The notes under the pieces were generated by a model. It searched no databases. It saw nothing but the letters and a program-made list of their open reading frames with translations, and was not told where the DNA came from. A stretch of 64,000 bases of DNA, taken from assembly GCA_029099685.1 (NCBI GenBank), contig JAQXOO010000023.1:36680-100679 (forward strand), given 5' to 3'. Source of the stretch: Clostridia bacterium. Lineage in GTDB: Bacteria; Bacillota; Clostridia; Oscillospirales; Butyricicoccaceae. The first letter of the stretch is position 1, and each line of letters begins with the position of its first letter. Both the position numbers and the translations under genes were made by a program. This document shows, piece after piece, positions 8,278 through 16,518 of this stretch.

Positions 8278-9418
8278 AAATGTTTTATTCGCAGGTACGC
8301 GCACAACCTTGTGCGTGTTGTCTATTTGTATCGGGATCACCTCTGTCAGCACTGTGATGGGGCTTGGCAGTGCTGCCGGAGATTCCATTCAGAAAGAACT
8401 GGACCGCATCGGCGTCCGCGGCATTGCTTTTTATCAGCCGTCCGGAGGTGCCATCCCGGCAGAGGCGGTCATCGCGGTACAACAGGCCGACGGAATTGCA
8501 GCGGCAATGCCACTGTCGCTCACAGCCGGGTCTGTCCAGCTTCGCAACATCAGTTCTTCGGCAGGAATCCTGGGCGTAGACAGCAATTTGGACCGAGTGT
8601 TTCAGATCACTGTGATTCATGGTTCCTTGCCCTCAGAAGAGCAAGTCCGTTCCCGAAATAAAATCGCAGTCATTGATGAAGAACTGGCCCTGCGGGCCTA
8701 TAAACGGACGAATATCATTGGAAAGCAGCTCTCGGTCACGGTAAACGGTGTAACGGAAAAAATGGAGATCTGCGGCGTGATCCAGTCGCAGTCCGCCAGT
8801 TTATCCATGCTGCTGGGCGGCCAGCTGCCTTATCTGGTCTATATCCCTTATACGGTGCTGCAGGAGATATCTCCAGATATTCAGGCCGACAAGCTCATCA
8901 CCTCGGCGGAAGGTGAGGACCCTGAAAGCGTTGCAGCCGCCGTCATCGAACAGCTGAAGCGCAAGTTGGGAATTGACTGCAGTTTTGAAAATCTAAACCG
9001 TTATTTGGGCAGTTTTACATTGATCACAAATGTTTTAACGGTATTTATCAGCGGAATTGCCGTTATTTCAGTGGTGGTAGGGGGGATCGGTGTGATGAAT
9101 GCCATGGTATCTTCGGTAGAAGTGCGCACCCGGGAGATCGGCATCTACCGGGCATTGGGCGCGCAGAAACGGGATATCCTCCGGGCGTTTCTTGCGGAAT
9201 CCATGTTGCTTTGCCTCTGCGGCGGCGCCTGCGGGATAACGCTGAGCTGGTGCTTATTCCAGCTGCTGCAGGCGCTTTTCTCTGTGCACATTCTGTTTCG
9301 CTGGAAAACCATTTTTATCAGTTTGTGCATCTCGGCAAGCTGCGGCGCGCTGTTCGGATTTCTGCCTGCGCTTCGGGCGGCGCATCTTGATCCAATACAA
9401 GCGATTCGGTCTGAATGA
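8243..9418 (+). CDS. MacB/FtsX-type ABC transporter permease without fused ATPase
   Basis: 391 aa. Start ATG 8243 was chosen over upstream in-frame codons because GAAGGGG lies just before it and the family begins with this pre-TM segment. One membrane helix (about 15-38), a large extracytoplasmic domain (about 40-250), then three helices, the first containing SVVVGGIGVMNAM, and the family-typical end LDPIQAIRSE. This is the MacB periplasmic-core plus FtsX layout of the YknZ type. A separate YknY-like ATPase is normally adjacent, but none is encoded on either side here. Confidence 0.85.
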   Translation: MRLLDTMVTAAKNVLFAGTRTTLCVLSICIGITSVSTVMGLGSAAGDSIQKELDRIGVRGIAFYQPSGGAIPAEAVIAVQQADGIAAAMPLSLTAGSVQLRNISSSAGILGVDSNLDRVFQITVIHGSLPSEEQVRSRNKIAVIDEELALRAYKRTNIIGKQLSVTVNGVTEKMEICGVIQSQSASLSMLLGGQLPYLVYIPYTVLQEISPDIQADKLITSAEGEDPESVAAAVIEQLKRKLGIDCSFENLNRYLGSFTLITNVLTVFISGIAVISVVVGGIGVMNAMVSSVEVRTREIGIYRALGAQKRDILRAFLAESMLLCLCGGACGITLSWCLFQLLQALFSVHILFRWKTIFISLCISASCGALFGFLPALRAAHLDPIQAIRSE

Positions 9419-9513
9419 CGGAAAGTAGATTTCTGAACCTCAGACATTCCGGACTATAACAACAAAAAGGATGCTATCTGATATCAAAGGTTTCTTGATT
9501 TATCCAATAAAAT

Positions 9514-9543
9514 AATTATACAAAATCAATATTTTGTATAATT
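9514..9543. repeat. 13-bp AT-rich inverted repeat
   Basis: AATTATACAAAAT (9514-9526) pairs perfectly with ATTTTGTATAATT (9531-9543) around a CAAT loop. No T-run follows on the plus strand, so it is not a typical terminator; it could be an operator or a mobile-element remnant. Confidence 0.6.
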
Positions 9544-9999
9544 GGAGGCAGGGGAACAATCAAAAACCCAGGGGTTGCTCATAAAATATGCGTAATCCTA
9601 ACAATAACGGACTTTGTGATCACACGCTGAAGCATACGGCGAAAATCCGCTTTCACCGACATATAAAGTACCGTTGCTTTAGGCCAGCCTTTGCAGCTTG
9701 CAGAAATAAATTGCCGCAGGTTTCGCAGCGGCTTATTTTCCAAATCTGACGGCGTCCTATCCAAATTCCAGACATGATAAAATCATTCGTATTTTTGTGC
9801 ACGCCTACGGCTCGCTATGCAGTTTTGAACGTACTGGATATAAACTTGTATATCAACTGCGTATCATGCGGCTGATAGCATTGTGCGGCAGCGTTTATAA
9901 ACAGCATTGAAGCCATGGATCTGAACATCGTGAGCAAGAGGTTTCCCATAAAAACTTCAACAAAATCATAGCTGTATACCACTCTTTCACGAATGCTGC

Positions 10000-10027
10000 T
10001 TGTCAAAACGGGGCTTTTTGATATAAT
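10000..10027 (+). promoter_or_regulatory. Sigma-A-type promoter of the recombinase gene
   Basis: -35 TTGTCA (10000-10005), 16-base spacer, perfect -10 TATAAT (10022-10027). The leader is about 75 bases and contains the dyad ATTTTGTA/TACAAAAT (10040-10047 and 10066-10073) with an inner palindrome TCATTCGAATGA (10054-10065). Confidence 0.65.
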
Positions 10028-10110
10028 ATTGGACAAGGGATTTTGTAAATCTTTCATTCGAATGATACAAAATTTTTAGCTATGTTCTATCTCTCTTTTG
10101 TGAGGTATTT

Positions 10111-11142
10111 ATGGATTACTTAAAAGAAGCTCCGCCTGTCATACGTGATTATCTGGTGTATCTGGAAACCATTATGGGGCGCTCTCCCAGAACGGTCAGC
10201 GAATATTATCTGGACCTGCGCACATTTTTCCGGTTTATTCTGCAAAAGCGCAGGTTAGTCCCCTCTTCCCTGGACTTCGATCAGATCTCATTGGAGCATG
10301 TCGATCTGGAGCTTGTACGAAGCGTCAGCCGGGCTGAGATCCTGGATTTTTTGGTATTTACGGCCCGTCAGCGGCCAAAGTACCACAAAAGTATCGAAAC
10401 ACCTTATGGAAATGATGTTCGGACACGTGCCCGTAAGATCTCTGCCCTGCGGGGATTTTATAAATATTACTGTGACAAGCTGCAGCTCATACAGGAAAAT
10501 CCCACCAAAAGTCTGGATATTCCAAAGGCCAGGCAGGAGCTTCCCAAATACCTGACCCTAAAGGAAAGCCTGGATCTGTTATCCTCCATTGATGGGCCCA
10601 ACTATGAGCGGGATTATTGTATCATCACATTGTTTCTAAATTGCGGTATGCGCGTGTCCGAGCTTGTGAATATCGACCTGAGCGATCTTTCAGACGACCG
10701 CCTGCGTCTTTTGGGAAAGGGCAACAAGGAGCGCATCGTCTATCTGAACCAGGCGTGCCTCAATGCTGTCAACGCCTATCTTCCCCACCGTATCACGCCG
10801 AAAGCCGGGCATAAAAATGCCCTGTTCATCAGTCGCTTGGGCAAGCGGATCGACGTTCAGACGGTGAAAGCGCTGGTAAAAAAATATCTGGCCAGGGCCG
10901 GCCTTTCTCAAAAGCACTGCTCGGTCCATAAACTGCGTCACACCGCGGCCACACTGATGTATCAGAACGGCGTAGATGTGCGCACGCTGAAAGAGGTTTT
11001 AGGACATCAAAATTTAGACACAACCATGATCTATACCCATGTGGTAGATCAAAACCTGAAAGACGCTGCCGAAGCAAACCCGCTCAACAAGCTGCAGCCA
11101 ACGCCCCAACAGCACGCTCAGGATGACGGTCCCGAAGAATAA
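10111..11142 (+). CDS. XerC-like tyrosine recombinase
   Basis: 343 aa, slightly longer than classic XerC/CodV. An N-terminal SAM-like core-binding domain (about 8-125) is followed by the catalytic domain with R181 (GMRVSEL), K203 (LGKGNKER), H273-x-x-R276 (HKLRHTAATLM), H299 (LGHQNLDTT) and nucleophile Y308 (MIYTHV). All catalytic residues are present, so the enzyme should be active. It has its own promoter and lies beside housekeeping genes with no phage or transposon genes nearby, which favours a chromosomal Xer role (dimer resolution), but I see no dif-like site and a mobile origin is possible. Confidence 0.9.
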   Translation: MDYLKEAPPVIRDYLVYLETIMGRSPRTVSEYYLDLRTFFRFILQKRRLVPSSLDFDQISLEHVDLELVRSVSRAEILDFLVFTARQRPKYHKSIETPYGNDVRTRARKISALRGFYKYYCDKLQLIQENPTKSLDIPKARQELPKYLTLKESLDLLSSIDGPNYERDYCIITLFLNCGMRVSELVNIDLSDLSDDRLRLLGKGNKERIVYLNQACLNAVNAYLPHRITPKAGHKNALFISRLGKRIDVQTVKALVKKYLARAGLSQKHCSVHKLRHTAATLMYQNGVDVRTLKEVLGHQNLDTTMIYTHVVDQNLKDAAEANPLNKLQPTPQQHAQDDGPEE

Positions 11143-11152
11143 TGAATATAAA

Positions 11153-11186
11153 AAACGCCTCCGATCACCATGGATCGGAGGCGTTT
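11153..11186. terminator. Bidirectional terminator between the recombinase gene and ispH-rpsA
   Basis: Perfect 13-bp stem (11153-11165 with 11174-11186). It is flanked by an A-run on one side and TTTGTCTTG on the other, and serves two converging genes. Confidence 0.8.
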
Positions 11187-11203
11187 GTCTTGCAAATTTG
11201 AAC

Positions 11204-13138
11204 TTATTCAGCAGCTTCCTGAGCAGGGGCTTCTTCGCCGGTGAGCAGAGCGCGGATGGACAGGGAGATCTTCTTCTTCTCCTCATCGATGCCGATGATC
11301 TTGGCATCCACCATCTGGCCGATCTGCAGGACCTCGTCGGGCTTGCCGATGCGGCGGTCGGCGATCTGAGAAATATGGATCAGGCCGTCCACACCGGGAA
11401 GGACTTCCGCAAAGGCGCCGAAGGGCATGAACTTCACGATCTTCACGTTTACCACGTCGTTCACGTGATAGGTGCTGATGAACTTGGTCCAGGGATTGTC
11501 CTCGGCCTTTCTGTAGCCCAGGGAGATCTTCTTCTTCTCGGGATCCAGGGCGATGACATAGACCTCCACCTCCTGGCCAATGCTCAGGACGTCAGAGGGA
11601 TGCTTGACGCGGCCCCAGGACAGCTCGGAGATATGGACCATGCCGTCCACACCGCCGATATCCACGAAGACGCCGTAGGAAGTGAAGGACTTGACAACGC
11701 CCTGATACTTCATGCCCACCTCGATGGTCTCCCAGATCTTGGCCTGAGCCTCCTTGCGGGACTCGTTCAGCAGGGCCTTGATGGAGCCAACGACACGGTG
11801 GCGCTGGGTGTTGACTTCGGTGATGCGCAGCTTCTGAGTGGTCTTCATCAGAGAATCAAAGGACGCCTCGCGGGGCAGACCGGTCTGGCTGGCGGGGATG
11901 AACACGCGGATGCCCTTGACCAGAGCCACGACGCCGCCCTTGTTCTGATCCACGATAATGCCCTCCATGGGCTCCTTGCTCTCCACAGCGGCCTCCAGAA
12001 CTTCCCAGTTCTTCACGGCATCCAGACGCTTTTTGGAAAGCATGATCCAGCCTTCCACATCGTTCACACGGACAACAAAGGCTTCCACTTCATCGCCCAC
12101 ATGGATATTGTCAGCCACCACGTAAGTGGGATCGTCGGACAGCTCGGTGGTGGGAATATAGCCCGCCTGCTTAACGCCCAAATCAACGGTAATGTCAGTT
12201 GCGTTGATCGCTGTAACGACGCCGGTCACCTTTTCTCCTGTATGTAAAGTTTTCAGAGACTGCTCCAATAATTCTTCGAAGCTCTCTGCGCTGTTGGTCT
12301 TGATTTCGTCAGTCATGTTCCTATATACCTCCTCAATTATTCGATCCGGTGTTGATGCGCCGGCGGTGACAAACCCCTGTTGTGCCCGGGTCAGTCCAGT
12401 CAGATCCAGTTCCCCGGCATCCTGCACGAACTGCACCTTCGGGCAATATGCCGCGCACAGCTTGTAGAGACTCTGGGAATTGCTGCTGGACGGGTCACCG
12501 ATGACCACCGCAAAATCGGACCGCAAAGCGAGGGCCTGCGCTTCTGACTGGCGCAAATCCGTCGCTTTACATATTGTATCAAATATCTGTGCCGAATTAC
12601 AAGTGTTTTTTACGATATTTACAAACTCTAAACAAATTTCTTTTTGAAAAGTTGTCTGGCAAACCACCGAAAGCGGAAATTCCGACCATTTTTTCAGAAT
12701 TTCCATAAGATCTTCCTTGGTTTCCGCAATCAGAGGAGTCTTGCACCGCGCTGCGATGCCCACCACCTCCGGATGACCGGCCTTGCCGAAGATCAGGACG
12801 GCTCTTCCCTTTTTGCTTTCCTCCTCCGCGATCTTGTGGATACGGGCCACATACGGACAAGTCGCGTCCAGGACCGTGCATCCTTTGTGCCGCAAAGCCG
12901 CAATGTCCTCCGGAGGAACACCGTGGGCACGAATGATGACCCGGGCGCCGTCGGGGATCTCGCTCAGTGTTTCTGCGGTAATGACGCCCCGCTTTCTCAG
13001 ATCCTGAATAACGTGCCGGTTATGGATCAGAGGACCCGCTGCGTACAGTGGATGATCCGGCGCGGCGTTTTCCTCCGCCATCTGAACGGCCCTGCGGACG
13101 CCGAAGCAGTAACCAGCGCGTTTTGCAAGTGTGATCAT
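11204..13138 (-). CDS. ispH: Fused IspH (HMBPP reductase) and ribosomal protein S1
   Basis: 644 aa. Residues 1-275 are IspH, the [4Fe-4S] enzyme that makes IPP and DMAPP in the last MEP-pathway step; the cluster cysteines fit C11 (GYCFGVRRAV), C94 (DATCPYV) and C190 (DTICKATD). Residues about 300-632 carry four S1 RNA-binding domains, e.g. FTSYGVFVDIGGVDGMVHIS and FMPFGAFAEVLPGVDGLIHI. This bifunctional fusion is known in Clostridia. Odd point: a GAGGAGG and ATG sit exactly at the junction (M275, 12316), so free S1 may also be made. The gene overlaps the plsC stop by 4 bases. Confidence 0.95.
   Translation of the reverse strand: MITLAKRAGYCFGVRRAVQMAEENAAPDHPLYAAGPLIHNRHVIQDLRKRGVITAETLSEIPDGARVIIRAHGVPPEDIAALRHKGCTVLDATCPYVARIHKIAEEESKKGRAVLIFGKAGHPEVVGIAARCKTPLIAETKEDLMEILKKWSEFPLSVVCQTTFQKEICLEFVNIVKNTCNSAQIFDTICKATDLRQSEAQALALRSDFAVVIGDPSSSNSQSLYKLCAAYCPKVQFVQDAGELDLTGLTRAQQGFVTAGASTPDRIIEEVYRNMTDEIKTNSAESFEELLEQSLKTLHTGEKVTGVVTAINATDITVDLGVKQAGYIPTTELSDDPTYVVADNIHVGDEVEAFVVRVNDVEGWIMLSKKRLDAVKNWEVLEAAVESKEPMEGIIVDQNKGGVVALVKGIRVFIPASQTGLPREASFDSLMKTTQKLRITEVNTQRHRVVGSIKALLNESRKEAQAKIWETIEVGMKYQGVVKSFTSYGVFVDIGGVDGMVHISELSWGRVKHPSDVLSIGQEVEVYVIALDPEKKKISLGYRKAEDNPWTKFISTYHVNDVVNVKIVKFMPFGAFAEVLPGVDGLIHISQIADRRIGKPDEVLQIGQMVDAKIIGIDEEKKKISLSIRALLTGEEAPAQEAAE
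12328..12334 (-). promoter_or_regulatory. Internal Shine-Dalgarno site at the IspH/S1 junction
   Basis: Minus-strand GAGGAGG (12328-12334), 11 bases before the in-frame ATG at 12316. That ATG begins MTDEIKTNSAESFEELLEQS, which looks like the native N-terminus of a clostridial S1. Confidence 0.6.
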
Positions 13139-13722
13139 GACTGCAGCTCCTTTGGTTTCAGTTCTATAATCCGCTCCATCAGTTCCGCCGTCAGCTGCTG
13201 GTACTGCTGCTGATCGGGCTTTCCTTCCACTTCAGGCATATACGCCTTGCCGATCACGACGGTATTGCGGCGAAACAGTTTGCGTCCCTCGGGTATGTAT
13301 ACCGGCACCAGGGGTACCCTTCCCCGTACAGCAAACAGCGCGGCACCGGTCTTGGGCTCGCTTTTCATGCCGGGCTTGACTCGCTTGCCCTCCGGAAAAA
13401 TCAACAGCTTTCTGCCCGCCTTGAGAATGGAAAAGCCTGTTTTAACCGCGTGCATATCGCTGGCGCTGCGTTTCACCGGAAAGGCGCCCAGCCATTTCAA
13501 TACTGCGCCGAAAGGCTTGAAGCGGAACAGCTCCTCTTTCGCGATGATGCCGATATCCCATTTGGGACCGTTGGCCAGCACCAGAAAGACCGCGTCGCTG
13601 TTTGCGGTGTGATTTGCACACAGCACGCACGGCCCCTCCGGAAGATTCTCACGGCCGGCAAAATGAAACCGGTAAAAGGGATATAAAACGATCAATGCCA
13701 GATAATAGACGAACTTAAACAT
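13135..13722 (-). CDS. plsC: 1-acyl-sn-glycerol-3-phosphate acyltransferase
   Basis: 195 aa. It transfers an acyl chain to lysophosphatidic acid to make phosphatidic acid. The catalytic HX4D motif is NHTANSDA, and the substrate motif FPEGKRVKPG is present, as is a later VPLVPVYIPEG block. An N-terminal hydrophobic segment (residues 3-18) would seat it at the membrane. It is short for the family but complete. It overlaps cmk by 8 bases and ispH-rpsA by 4, in the conserved clostridial order cmk-plsC-ispH-rpsA. Confidence 0.93.
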   Translation of the reverse strand: MFKFVYYLALIVLYPFYRFHFAGRENLPEGPCVLCANHTANSDAVFLVLANGPKWDIGIIAKEELFRFKPFGAVLKWLGAFPVKRSASDMHAVKTGFSILKAGRKLLIFPEGKRVKPGMKSEPKTGAALFAVRGRVPLVPVYIPEGRKLFRRNTVVIGKAYMPEVEGKPDQQQYQQLTAELMERIIELKPKELQS

Positions 13723-14389
13723 GAAGCTTCTCCCAAATGATAGATCGAATGTGCGCGACCGACTGCTGCAAATCCATGGAAGTGGTGTCCACCAGGATCG
13801 CGTCTTCCGCCGCCTTTAACGGGGCGGCAGCCCGCGTGGAATCCTGCAGGTCCCGCTGCTGCATGGCATCCAGCACGGCCTTATAGGTGACGTCCTCGCC
13901 TTTCGCGCGTTGCTCCGCAAAGCGCCTGGCGGCGCGCGCTTCGGCACTGGCTGTCAAAAAAATCTTCAGATCGGCATCGGGCAATACCACAGTTCCGATA
14001 TCCCGGCCGTCCATCAGAATGTTGTTTTTTTTTGCAAAGCTCCGCTGAAACTCCAGTAAAAAACTGCGGACTTCCGGAATGACAGACACCGCACTGGCCC
14101 ACCGGGAGGCGTCTTCCGTGCGGATCGCGCCGGAAACATCCCGCTCATTGACAAAAATGTGCTGTGTACCGCTTTCGAACCGCAGCTCCAGGTGGATCTC
14201 CGGGAGCAGGGCGATCACACTTTGCCGATCCGTGACCTCTGCGCCGTGCTCTGCCGCATACAAGCCGATGCTCCGGTACATGGCGCCGGTGTCAATATAA
14301 ACAAACTTCAGCTGCTCCGCCAAGGCACGGGCGATAGTGCTTTTTCCCGCTCCGGCAGGTCCATCGATGGCAATGTTATAATTGGACAT
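13715..14389 (-). CDS. cmk: Cytidylate kinase
   Basis: 224 aa. It phosphorylates CMP/dCMP to the diphosphates. The P-loop GPAGAGKSTIA is at residues 10-20, with the CMP-binding TGAMYRSIGL and DGRDIGTVVLPDADLKIFL motifs downstream, and the Arg-rich lid AEARAARRFAEQRAKG. The start ATG is 2 bases after the preceding flavoprotein gene's stop. Size and motifs are standard. Confidence 0.96.
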   Translation of the reverse strand: MSNYNIAIDGPAGAGKSTIARALAEQLKFVYIDTGAMYRSIGLYAAEHGAEVTDRQSVIALLPEIHLELRFESGTQHIFVNERDVSGAIRTEDASRWASAVSVIPEVRSFLLEFQRSFAKKNNILMDGRDIGTVVLPDADLKIFLTASAEARAARRFAEQRAKGEDVTYKAVLDAMQQRDLQDSTRAAAPLKAAEDAILVDTTSMDLQQSVAHIRSIIWEKLHV

Positions 14390-14391
14390 AT

Positions 14392-15624
14392 CTATTCTCC
14401 TTCTGCTGCGGCTTGTCCCGCACAGTAGCCTGTGGACCAGGCAATTTGCAAATTGAACCCTCCGGTATAAGCGTCAACATCCATGATCTCACCGGCAAAA
14501 TACAGGCCACGCACCAGCTTGGAGCCCATGGTTTTGGGATCGATCTCCTTGACGGAAATGCCCCCTGCGGTGACCACCGCCTCGTCCCAGCCGCCTGCGG
14601 CAACCACTGTAAAGGGAAACGCCTTTAACAGCGCACACAGATTTTCCCGCTGGGCACGGGTGATGGTATGGACCTTTTGATTGCCGGGAATGCCGCACAT
14701 CTGCACCGCTACCGGGATCATTTTGGCCGGCAGCAGCTGCGACAACGCATTGGAAAAGTCACGGTTGCTGTTTTCCGCAAAGTCCCGCAACAAACGCTTG
14801 TCCAGCGTTTCAGCGTCCAGCGCGGGCTTCAGATCGATAAATGCCTGATAAGGATAGGTGTGCTTCTTTCCGTCCAAATGTGCCGATGCGCTGAGCACCA
14901 GCGGTCCGGAAATGCCTTTGGCTGTAAAAACCATTTCGCCAAAGTCGGAAAACACCTTTTTCCCGTCTTTTTTAACGGTGAGCGTGACGTTTTTCAGTGC
15001 CAGGCCCTCCATCTGGGCGGGTGTTGTTTCCTGGGTCAGCAGCGGCACCAGGGACGGGCGCAGCTCCGTGACGGTATGCCCCAGCGCCCGGGCCATACGG
15101 TATCCGTCTCCGTCAGAACCCGTTCTGGGATAGGACCGTCCTCCCGTGGCCAAAATGACCCGGTCCGCCGCAAGGACCGATCCATCCTGCAGCAAAACGC
15201 CGCAGACAGAGCCGTCTTTTTCGGCAATAGCCTTTACCCTGTGCTGCAGGATCTGCACGCCAAGGCGATGCAGTTGCGTTTTCAGGGCACCCGACACATC
15301 CCTGGCCCGGTCGGATACCGGGAACACCCGTTTTCCCCGTTCCACCTTCAGCGGAACGCCGATCTTTTCAAAAAATGCCATGGTATCCTGGGCAGACATG
15401 GCCGCAAAGGCGCTGTACAGAAACCGGCCGTTGGTCAGTGTATTTTTAATCAGCGTTTCCGGATCGCTGTCATTGGTAACGTTGCAGCGTCCTTTGCCGG
15501 TAATATTAACTTTAACGCCCAGCTGGGCGTTGCGTTCGATCAAAATGACCGAAGCGCCCCTGCGGGCTGCGGTGCAAGCGGCCATCATACCGGCGGCGCC
15601 GCCGCCCACGACGACGATTTTCAT
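14392..15624 (-). CDS. HI0933/YhiN-family FAD-dependent oxidoreductase
   Basis: 410 aa. The N-terminal Rossmann motif VVVGGGAAGMMAACTAARRG binds FAD. KVNITGKGRCNVTN and VILATGGRSYPRTGSDGDGY are signatures of the HI0933 (BaiN/RdsA-like) family, and LYFAGEIMDVDAYTGGFNLQ near the C-terminus closes the FAD site. Members include bile-acid reductase BaiN, but most are uncharacterised, so the substrate is unknown. It sits between cmk and an RpiR regulator in a tight operon. Confidence 0.88.
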   Translation of the reverse strand: MKIVVVGGGAAGMMAACTAARRGASVILIERNAQLGVKVNITGKGRCNVTNDSDPETLIKNTLTNGRFLYSAFAAMSAQDTMAFFEKIGVPLKVERGKRVFPVSDRARDVSGALKTQLHRLGVQILQHRVKAIAEKDGSVCGVLLQDGSVLAADRVILATGGRSYPRTGSDGDGYRMARALGHTVTELRPSLVPLLTQETTPAQMEGLALKNVTLTVKKDGKKVFSDFGEMVFTAKGISGPLVLSASAHLDGKKHTYPYQAFIDLKPALDAETLDKRLLRDFAENSNRDFSNALSQLLPAKMIPVAVQMCGIPGNQKVHTITRAQRENLCALLKAFPFTVVAAGGWDEAVVTAGGISVKEIDPKTMGSKLVRGLYFAGEIMDVDAYTGGFNLQIAWSTGYCAGQAAAEGE

Positions 15625-15628
15625 GGGG

Positions 15629-16471
15629 TTACTCCTTGATTTGATAGTGTGTTGTCGCTGTAAAGGAATCCAGCTTTCGCTGTGCCTTTTGGTCGGTTTT
15701 GGACAACAGGCATACGATCATGCAGCACAGCGAGATCAGCGGTGCGATGCTGCCGCCCAAGCCGAAATCGCCGCATTCCACGATCAGGCTGATATCAGCG
15801 TCCTGGGCCATGGGCGAATCGTGGCTTTCGCTGATGGCGGCAGTACATACCTCCCGCTCCCGCGCAAAAGAAAGCAATTCCAGCGTACTTCGCTGATGGG
15901 CCGGAAGCCCGACACACAGCAGCAGATCTCCCGCGTCCATACCGCAGGCCGCGTTCACCGGATCCATCCCCAACTGGTTCAGACAGCAGACATTGGGCAG
16001 AAGAATTCGAAGATAGGAAGCCAGATAAACGGCTGCCGGGGCGGTCAGGCCCTGTCCGTATATGTAAATTTTTCCTGAAAGCATCAGCCGGGTGCACAAA
16101 TTGTGCAGTGCGTCCATCGGATTCAAATTCAGATTCTTTTTGATGTTCAAGGCATCGTGCAGGGCGATCTGATTCAGCATCTCCATATCCGTGGAGCTGT
16201 TTTCCTCCGCCAGCTCAAACCGTTCCAACGCAGTCAGACGGTACTTCAGCTCCAGCTGCAGCGCGTTCTGAAAATCTCCATACCCTTGATACCCCAGCGC
16301 GGAGGCGAATCGAATGACCGTGGACTGGCTGACGCCGGTGACCGCTGCCAAGTCAAAGGAACTCATGAACGCAGCCTTATCGCAATGCTCTGTCACAAAG
16401 TGTGCCAGCAGATGCTGACCCTTTGTAAAGCCGCTCGCCTTTTCAGCGATCGCCTCATTGATCCGTTTCAC
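15629..16471 (-). CDS. MurR/RpiR-family transcriptional regulator (HTH plus SIS domain)
   Basis: 280 aa from GTG 16471, chosen because GGAGG (16479-16483) is 7 bases upstream and the protein then starts at the family's usual VKRINEAI. An N-terminal HTH_6 domain (VTGVSQSTVIRFASALGYQG) precedes a SIS domain (from about residue 120, with IYGQGLTAPAAVYLASYLRI). Such regulators sense sugar phosphates and control sugar or amino-sugar use. No sugar gene is adjacent, so the target is unclear. The open frame runs further upstream but into rluB, which is rejected as a start region. Confidence 0.88.
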   Translation of the reverse strand: MKRINEAIAEKASGFTKGQHLLAHFVTEHCDKAAFMSSFDLAAVTGVSQSTVIRFASALGYQGYGDFQNALQLELKYRLTALERFELAEENSSTDMEMLNQIALHDALNIKKNLNLNPMDALHNLCTRLMLSGKIYIYGQGLTAPAAVYLASYLRILLPNVCCLNQLGMDPVNAACGMDAGDLLLCVGLPAHQRSTLELLSFAREREVCTAAISESHDSPMAQDADISLIVECGDFGLGGSIAPLISLCCMIVCLLSKTDQKAQRKLDSFTATTHYQIKE

Positions 16472-16518
16472 TGGATTACCTCCTTTTTCTTTTCCGGAGC
16501 CACCTGTGTTCGCTGGAA

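Larger units (their letters stand above)
9419..10110. other. AT-rich intergenic region without a supportable gene
   Basis: 692 bases between the permease and the recombinase. It holds a 13-bp AT-rich hairpin (9514-9526 with 9531-9543), a second dyad just upstream of the recombinase gene (10040-10073) and a promoter at 10000-10027. Two short minus-strand frames (61 and 80 codons) have no ribosome binding site or recognisable domain. One minus-strand reading around 9640-9770 has a CETCGNLF-like stretch that could be a gene fossil, but it cannot be assigned. Confidence 0.6.

Noticed and set aside
9579..10057. Two short minus-strand frames (61 and 80 codons) in the recombinase upstream gap
   Set aside because: No ribosome binding site and no recognisable domain; at most a gene fossil.
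9419..10110. Search for a remnant YknY/MacB-type ATPase after the permease
   Set aside because: No Walker A, signature or Walker B motif was found in any frame.
10111..11142. Recombinase as an integrase of an integrated island
   Set aside because: No att repeats, tRNA target or cargo genes next to it; its neighbours are housekeeping genes, so a Xer-like role is preferred.
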